Below are positions 33,675 to 37,942 of a DNA stretch of 37,942 bases, in pieces; position 1 is the stretch's first letter; every line of letters begins with the position of its first letter. The position numbers and the translations under genes are program-made. The stretch is from Lachnospiraceae bacterium (GTDB lineage: Bacteria > Bacillota > Clostridia > Lachnospirales > Lachnospiraceae): positions 1 through 37,942 of the forward strand of contig JALEJB010000165.1 in NCBI GenBank assembly GCA_022768825.1, read 5' to 3'. The notes under the pieces were generated by a model. It saw only the letters and a program-made list of their open reading frames with translations, was not told the origin of the DNA and searched no databases.

Positions 33675-33747
33675 CTATTTTTTCATTTTAGACGTTTGCG
33701 AAACTCAATTAGTGTGTCGTCTTGGCTCATACGAGCACATGTATCAC
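33675..33747. repeat. Second copy of the left end of the MITE-like element
   Basis: It matches 33375-33449 over about 73 bp with a few indels and substitutions. It lies 300 bp further on in the same orientation and ends in the stop codon of mtnA. Confidence 0.7.
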
Positions 33748-34820
33748 CTATGATCAATTTCATCTCGAAGCGCGGCAAGTGACTCGGTGAATGGTGCCAT
33801 CGCTACCCCATATTCGGTGACGATGCCCGTGATCAGATCCGCATCCGTCACATCAAATGCCGGGTTAAACACTTTCACACTCTCTGGTGCCATCCGTTTC
33901 TCATACCACATCTCGGTGACCTCTTCGGCCCCCCGCTCTTCGATGACGATCTCGCCACCGGTTGGTGTGTCCCAGTCGATGGTGGAGGTAGGTGCACAGA
34001 CATAAAACGGTACTCCGTATCGTCTGGCAACCGTGGCAACCATAGATGTTCCGATCTTGTTGGCTGTGTCACCGTTGGCTGCCACACGGTCACAGCCAAC
34101 AAAAACCGCCTGAATCTTCCCCTGCTTCATCACCGTCGCAGACATATTGTCACAGATCAAAGTGACATCCACACCCGCGGATTGCAGCTCGAAAGCGGTG
34201 AGTCTTGCTCCCTGAAGCAGCGGTCTTGTCTCATCCGCATAGACGTGAAAATGATATCCCCTTTCTTCGCCCAGATAGATTGGCGCAGTTGCAGTGCCAT
34301 AGCGGCTGGTGGCAAGCTTTCCCGCATTGCAATGGGTCAGGATTCCGTCCCCCGGTTTCACAAGGGAAAGCCCATGTTCCCCAATCCGACGGCAGATATC
34401 GATATCCTCCTGCTGGATCAAAATTGCTTCCTCTTTCAGACTTTCGATAATGGAATCCATACTTTCCTCTCGGTGCAACAGGCAGACGCGCTCCATGCGG
34501 TTCAAGGCCCAGGACAGATTCACTGCTGTGGGTCTGGAGGAATTCAGATATTCCTTTTGTCGTACAAATTCTATGTAAAAATCATCAAAATTATCCGCTC
34601 TGATCTGCTTAGCCAGCAGATAGATACCGTATGCGCCTGCCACTCCGATGGCAGGTGCCCCGCGCACCTGCAAGAGATAGATCGCGTCCCACATCTCTTT
34701 TGCCGTATGCAGATGTAAAAGTTCTATGTCTCCCGGCAGCTTTGTCTGATCGATGATGACAAGCGCATCGTGTTCATCATCCAAAGCGACGGTATCATAA
34801 TCCAAAACGGTCTTGCCCAT
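33744..34820 (-). CDS. mtnA: S-methyl-5-thioribose-1-phosphate isomerase
   Basis: This is 358 residues, the usual family length. Motifs are [13 protein letters not shown] (near 53), [18 protein letters not shown] (catalytic Cys, near 160) and [18 protein letters not shown] (catalytic Asp, near 240), then [16 protein letters not shown]. It converts 5-methylthioribose 1-phosphate to the ribulose form in methionine salvage. AGGAC-type site and a possible promoter precede it. Its stop codon lies inside a repeat copy. No mtnK or other salvage gene is next to it. Confidence 0.95.
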   Translation of the reverse strand: MGKTVLDYDTVALDDEHDALVIIDQTKLPGDIELLHLHTAKEMWDAIYLLQVRGAPAIGVAGAYGIYLLAKQIRADNFDDFYIEFVRQKEYLNSSRPTAVNLSWALNRMERVCLLHREESMDSIIESLKEEAILIQQEDIDICRRIGEHGLSLVKPGDGILTHCNAGKLATSRYGTATAPIYLGEERGYHFHVYADETRPLLQGARLTAFELQSAGVDVTLICDNMSATVMKQGKIQAVFVGCDRVAANGDTANKIGTSMVATVARRYGVPFYVCAPTSTIDWDTPTGGEIVIEERGAEEVTEMWYEKRMAPESVKVFNPAFDVTDADLITGIVTEYGVAMAPFTESLAALRDEIDHR

Positions 34821-34892
34821 CTTATGTCCTCCATTTTTAAGCAGAACCTACACTCCCCGCTTATAGAAGCAGGAGCATTCCCAGACTGAGAT

Positions 34893-34921
34893 TATTATAC
34901 CTCGTTTTCGTTATAAAAGAA
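34893..34921 (-). promoter_or_regulatory. Possible mtnA promoter and leader hairpin
   Basis: On the minus strand TATAAT (plus 34893-34898) is preceded at 17 bp by a weak TTTCTT. The leader contains a CTCCTGCTT/AAGCGGGGAG hairpin (about 34854-34876). It does not look like a SAM riboswitch. Confidence 0.4.
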
Positions 34922-34922
34922 A

Positions 34923-34957
34923 GGACTGTACTGTTTTTTGAACAAACAATACAGTCC
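34923..34957 (-). terminator. Terminator of the aminotransferase/rarA unit
   Basis: GGACTGTA pairs with TACAGTCC, with GTTT/AAAC inside. On the minus strand a TTTCTTTTAT run follows. Confidence 0.75.
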
Positions 34958-35012
34958 CCTGCAAATCTCACTGCACGACCCTAAGGAATCCCTATGCTTT
35001 GCGATATTTTCC

Positions 35013-36299
35013 TTATGCCAATAATTTTTCAATACTTGCCAGTTTCACACAGCAGATAAAGATCTTTGTTGCCGTCTCCAGCTCCTCCAGATTCGGGAAC
35101 GAAGGTGCCAGACGGATGACGCTGTCTTTCGGATCCTTTCCGTAAGGGAACGGAGCACCGGCTCCGGTCAGTACGACGCCTGCTGCCTTTGCTTTTGCAA
35201 CAATATTTTTTGCGCAGCCCTCCAGCGATTCAAAGCTGATAAAATATCCGCCTCGGGGTGCGATCCAGCTTCCGATGCCAAGCGGTGCGATCTCGGTCTC
35301 AAACATTTTCTCAACCAGTTCAAATTTCGGGCGAAGGATCGCTGCGTGCTTCATCATATGCGCATCCACACCTGCCCGGTCTTTTAAGAATTTCACATGG
35401 CGCAGCTGATTCACCTTATCGTGACCGATGGTCTGTACCGTCATCGTCTTTTTGACCCAGGCCATATTGTCTGCGGAAGATGCCATTGCAGAGATTCCCG
35501 CACCGGCAAAGGTGATCTTGGAAGTAGACGCAAACATATATGCCATATCCGGATTGCCTGCTTTTTCACACTCATCCAGAATATTTAAAATCTGATCCTG
35601 TTTGTCCGCCTCTTCGTACAGATGATGCACACAATATGCGTTGTCCCAGTAGATACGGAAGTCCTCAGCAGCCGGTTTTAAGTTTGCAAAACGGCGCACA
35701 GTTTCATCGGAATACGAAACACCGGTTGGATTCGAATATTTCGGTATACACCAGATACCTTTGATCGAAGCATCCTCTGAAACGAGTTTTTCCACCAGAT
35801 CCATATCCGGGCCATCTTCCAAAAGCGGAACATTGACCATCTCGATGCCAAAGCTTTCGGTTACCGCAAAATGCCTGTCATATCCCGGAACCGGGCACAA
35901 AAATTTCACTTTGTCTAATTTGCACCACGGAGTTGAACCGTTGACACCGTGAAGCATGGAACGTGCAACCGTATCGTACATGATATTTAAGCTGGCGTTA
36001 CCAAATACAACCACCTGCTCCGGCTTTACCTCCATAATCTCTGCCATCAGTTTTCTCGCCTCGATGATTCCTTCCATCACACCGTAATTGCGGCAGTCAT
36101 CTCCGGTCTCACTTTTGCAGATCGTATCTGCATCTACGATGGACAACATGTCTTTTGCCAAGTCCAGCTGCGCCGGTTCCGGCTTTCCTCTTGCCATATT
36201 TAACTGTAATCCGGCTTCCTCATATCCTTTATATTCTGCCTGCAGCTTCTCCTGTTCTGCCAGTAATTCTTCTCTTGACATACTCGCATATGCTTTCAT
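35013..36299 (-). CDS. MocR/AspC-type class I aminotransferase
   Basis: This is 428 residues from the ATG at 36299 (MKAYASMSREELL), with AGGAGG in the end of rarA. PLP-enzyme motifs are NMARGKPEPAQLDL (N-terminal arm), VFGNASLNIMYDTVARS, KYSNPTGVSY, DNAYCVHHL and the PLP-binding lysine in STSKITFAGAG (near 258). It belongs to the aspartate/alanine aminotransferase group (Pfam 12897) common in Clostridia. The start overlaps the stop of rarA (ATGA), so translation is coupled. Exact amino-acid preference is not visible. Confidence 0.9.
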   Translation of the reverse strand: MKAYASMSREELLAEQEKLQAEYKGYEEAGLQLNMARGKPEPAQLDLAKDMLSIVDADTICKSETGDDCRNYGVMEGIIEARKLMAEIMEVKPEQVVVFGNASLNIMYDTVARSMLHGVNGSTPWCKLDKVKFLCPVPGYDRHFAVTESFGIEMVNVPLLEDGPDMDLVEKLVSEDASIKGIWCIPKYSNPTGVSYSDETVRRFANLKPAAEDFRIYWDNAYCVHHLYEEADKQDQILNILDECEKAGNPDMAYMFASTSKITFAGAGISAMASSADNMAWVKKTMTVQTIGHDKVNQLRHVKFLKDRAGVDAHMMKHAAILRPKFELVEKMFETEIAPLGIGSWIAPRGGYFISFESLEGCAKNIVAKAKAAGVVLTGAGAPFPYGKDPKDSVIRLAPSFPNLEELETATKIFICCVKLASIEKLLA

Positions 36300-37633
36300 C
36301 GCGATTCCTCCTGTTTCCACTTCTTTGTATTTTCTAAATATTCACTGATCACTTTTTCATAGCCGTTGTCCGTCGGTTCGTAAAAGACTCTGTCTGTCAG
36401 ACCATCCGGCAGATACTGCTGTGCCACATAATGGTGCGGATAGGCATGCGCATATTTGTAGCCCTCTCCGTGTCCAAGCTTTCCGGCACTCTTGTAATGG
36501 GCATCCTGCAGATGCGTCGGAACCGGCGGAGTCTTGGTCGTGCGCACACATTCCATCGCATCAGCAATGGCATTGTTTGCTGCGTTGCTTTTTGGTGCAG
36601 ATGCTACATAGGTGACCGCCTGTGACAGAATAATCTGTGCCTCCGGCATACCGATGCGTTCCACCGCAAGACTTGCCGCAACTGCTACCTGCAGAGCCTG
36701 CGGATCTGCATTTCCCACATCCTCGGATGCGCAGATCATGATCCTTCTTGCGATAAACTTGATATCTTCTCCTGCATACAGCATACGCGCCAGATAATAG
36801 ACAGCGGCATCCGGATCAGACCCCCGCATACTTTTGATAAAAGCAGAGACCGTGTCATAATGATTGTCTCCGTCTTTGTCATATTTTAACACCCGCTTTT
36901 GAATGCATTCGCTTGCCACATCCACCGTGATGTGGATCTTTCCGTCTTCCGACGGCTCGGTCGTCAGCACACCCAGCTCAATGGCCGTCAGCGCTGCTCT
37001 TGCATCCCCGTTTGCCACGTCTGCCAGAAACTCCAGGGCATCTTCATCCAGAACGGCGCCATAATTTCCCATTCCCTTGCCCGGATCCGTCACAGCACGA
37101 AGCAGCAGTGTTTTGATATCCTCTTTGGAAAGCGGATGCAATTCGAAGATCCGCGATCTGGAAAGCAGCGCCTGGTTGACCTCAAAATATGGGTTTTCGG
37201 TTGTTGCGCCGATCAAAATCACAGTTCCGTCCTCTACAAACGGAAGCAGGTAATCCTGCTGTCCTTTATTGAACCGGTGGATCTCATCGATGAACAGGAT
37301 CGTCTTCTTTCCATACATCCCCTGTTGATTCTTTGCTTCGTCGATCACCTGCTCCATATCCTTTTTGCCGGCTGACGTGGCATTCAACTGGGTAAAAACC
37401 GCGCTGGTGGTATTGGCGATGACTTTTGCAAGCGTCGTCTTTCCGGTTCCCGGCGGTCCGTAAAATATGATAGAGCTCAGCTTGTCCGCTTTGATCGCCC
37501 GATACAACAGTTTATCTTTTCCGATGATATGCTCCTGACCGACCACTTCGTCCAATGTGGTCGGTCGCATTCTCGATGCCAGCGGCGATTCCTGCTCCAT
37601 ATTTTTTTCCCGCATGTAGTCAAACAAATCCAT
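36296..37633 (-). CDS. rarA: Replication-associated recombination protein RarA (MgsA)
   Basis: This is 445 residues. AAA+ motifs are VVGQEHIIGKDKLLYRAI, Walker A YGPPGTGKTTLAK (near 60), Walker B ILFIDEIHRFNKGQQD (near 115), sensor 1 GATTENPYFEV and a C-terminal RarA/MgsA domain (DPDAAVYYLARMLYAGEDIKFIARR; AHAYPHHYVAQQYLPD). It acts at stalled forks. The ribosome site is weak. It is first in the unit with the aminotransferase. Confidence 0.95.
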   Translation of the reverse strand: MDLFDYMREKNMEQESPLASRMRPTTLDEVVGQEHIIGKDKLLYRAIKADKLSSIIFYGPPGTGKTTLAKVIANTTSAVFTQLNATSAGKKDMEQVIDEAKNQQGMYGKKTILFIDEIHRFNKGQQDYLLPFVEDGTVILIGATTENPYFEVNQALLSRSRIFELHPLSKEDIKTLLLRAVTDPGKGMGNYGAVLDEDALEFLADVANGDARAALTAIELGVLTTEPSEDGKIHITVDVASECIQKRVLKYDKDGDNHYDTVSAFIKSMRGSDPDAAVYYLARMLYAGEDIKFIARRIMICASEDVGNADPQALQVAVAASLAVERIGMPEAQIILSQAVTYVASAPKSNAANNAIADAMECVRTTKTPPVPTHLQDAHYKSAGKLGHGEGYKYAHAYPHHYVAQQYLPDGLTDRVFYEPTDNGYEKVISEYLENTKKWKQEESR

Positions 37634-37804
37634 AACTTCACCAAAATGAATTTTTTTTATCTCAGAAATTCAAATCGAATCCTTAGTCGCATTTACTAAG
37701 ATACATGATATCTTCTTTTATTTCAAGCCTTTTTCGGATTTTTGCCATTTTTTGTCAATGTCACAACAGAAGTCATTTTTGCAAGATTGACAATTGTGCA
37801 AATT

Positions 37805-37935
37805 CATCTTGAAAGTAGATGAGACTCCCACCTCTATAGGTGGCGAGTAATACAAATTAGTCTTGGTGGGAGTCCAATCTCCTTCCAAGATGAAGCCTCC
37901 GGCGGATTGCAGAGGTGCGCAGAAGAAAAATGTCA
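37805..37935. repeat. Structured dispersed repeat at the window end
   Basis: CATCTTG/CAAGATG (37805-37811 with 37886-37892) encloses GACTCCCACC/GGTGGGAGTC (37823-37832 with 37865-37874). CCACC can instead pair with the nearer GGTGG (37839-37843). The last 47 bp match copy A at 10336-10383 in inverted orientation. The open frame over it (starting MTFFFCAPLQSAGG) is a by-product of the repeat. The rest of 37634-37804 holds no gene I can support. Confidence 0.65.
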
Positions 37936-37942
37936 TGCAAAG

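Noticed and set aside
34840-34920. SAM riboswitch before mtnA
   Set aside because: Only one short hairpin is visible, with no four-way junction features.
37718-37936. A 72-codon minus-strand open frame at the window end
   Set aside because: It follows the dispersed structured repeat almost exactly, so it is repeat sequence and not a gene.
1-37942. CRISPR array, prophage or retron
   Set aside because: No evenly spaced repeats, no phage structural genes and no reverse transcriptase are present.

Overview
This window looks like chromosomal DNA of a low-to-mid GC Gram-positive anaerobe of the class Clostridia, most likely family Lachnospiraceae. The reasons are AGGAGG-type ribosome binding sites, a short DnaE beside pfkA, the relA / MBL hydrolase / hemZ gene order, a MocR-like aspartate aminotransferase, and large secreted Big_2/InlB-type proteins. 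I cannot name the genus. Nearly every gene is on the minus strand; only a small toxin-like ORF and one XRE regulator are on the plus strand.

Layout. 1-8100: a Lar-like zinc-finger protein and two very large secreted proteins, one with a transglutaminase-like domain; their two promoters share a tandem 11-bp repeat. 8350-8750: a compact convergent locus with all the parts of a type I toxin-antitoxin system. 8811-10700: a truncated GGDEF protein, an Rpn-type PD-(D/E)XK protein, and a 420-bp block dense in hairpins and repeats. 10709-12881: a three-gene operon (DUF308-like membrane protein, DUF6765 protein, four-helix membrane protein). 12944-16021: a third secreted protein flanked by two direct 81-bp repeats, then the tail of an AAA/DUF234-type ATPase. 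16488-21875: hemZ, an MBL-fold hydrolase, the long Rel (p)ppGpp synthetase/hydrolase and a small alarmone synthetase with a structured leader. 22056-22690: a vapBC pair. 22854-26345: an operon of an SPFH/zinc-ribbon protein, a membrane protein, a TM2/zinc-ribbon protein, a 36-residue membrane peptide and a secreted Big_2 protein, with a divergent XRE regulator. 26871-37633: core genes (87-residue protein, TrmH-type methyltransferase, pfkA, dnaE, Mrp ATPase, mtnA, aminotransferase, rarA), with a foldback MITE-like element between mrp and mtnA.

How it works together. The core genes cover replication and repair (DnaE, RarA), glycolysis (PfkA), Fe-S cluster handling (Mrp), heme (HemZ), the stringent response (Rel and the small synthetase) and methylthioribose salvage (MtnA). 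The accessory half, roughly 1-16,500, is a plastic region of secreted adhesin-like proteins, a toxin-antitoxin locus, gene fragments and several repeat families. The usual relA-hydrolase-hemZ series breaks exactly at the 3' end of hemZ, where a dispersed palindrome forms the last codons of the gene.

The items that most deserve a second look are the predicted type I toxin-antitoxin locus, the shared 11-bp promoter repeat of two secreted-protein genes, the MITE-like element near mtnA, the 81-bp repeats around the third secreted protein, and the SPFH/TM2/small-peptide operon.
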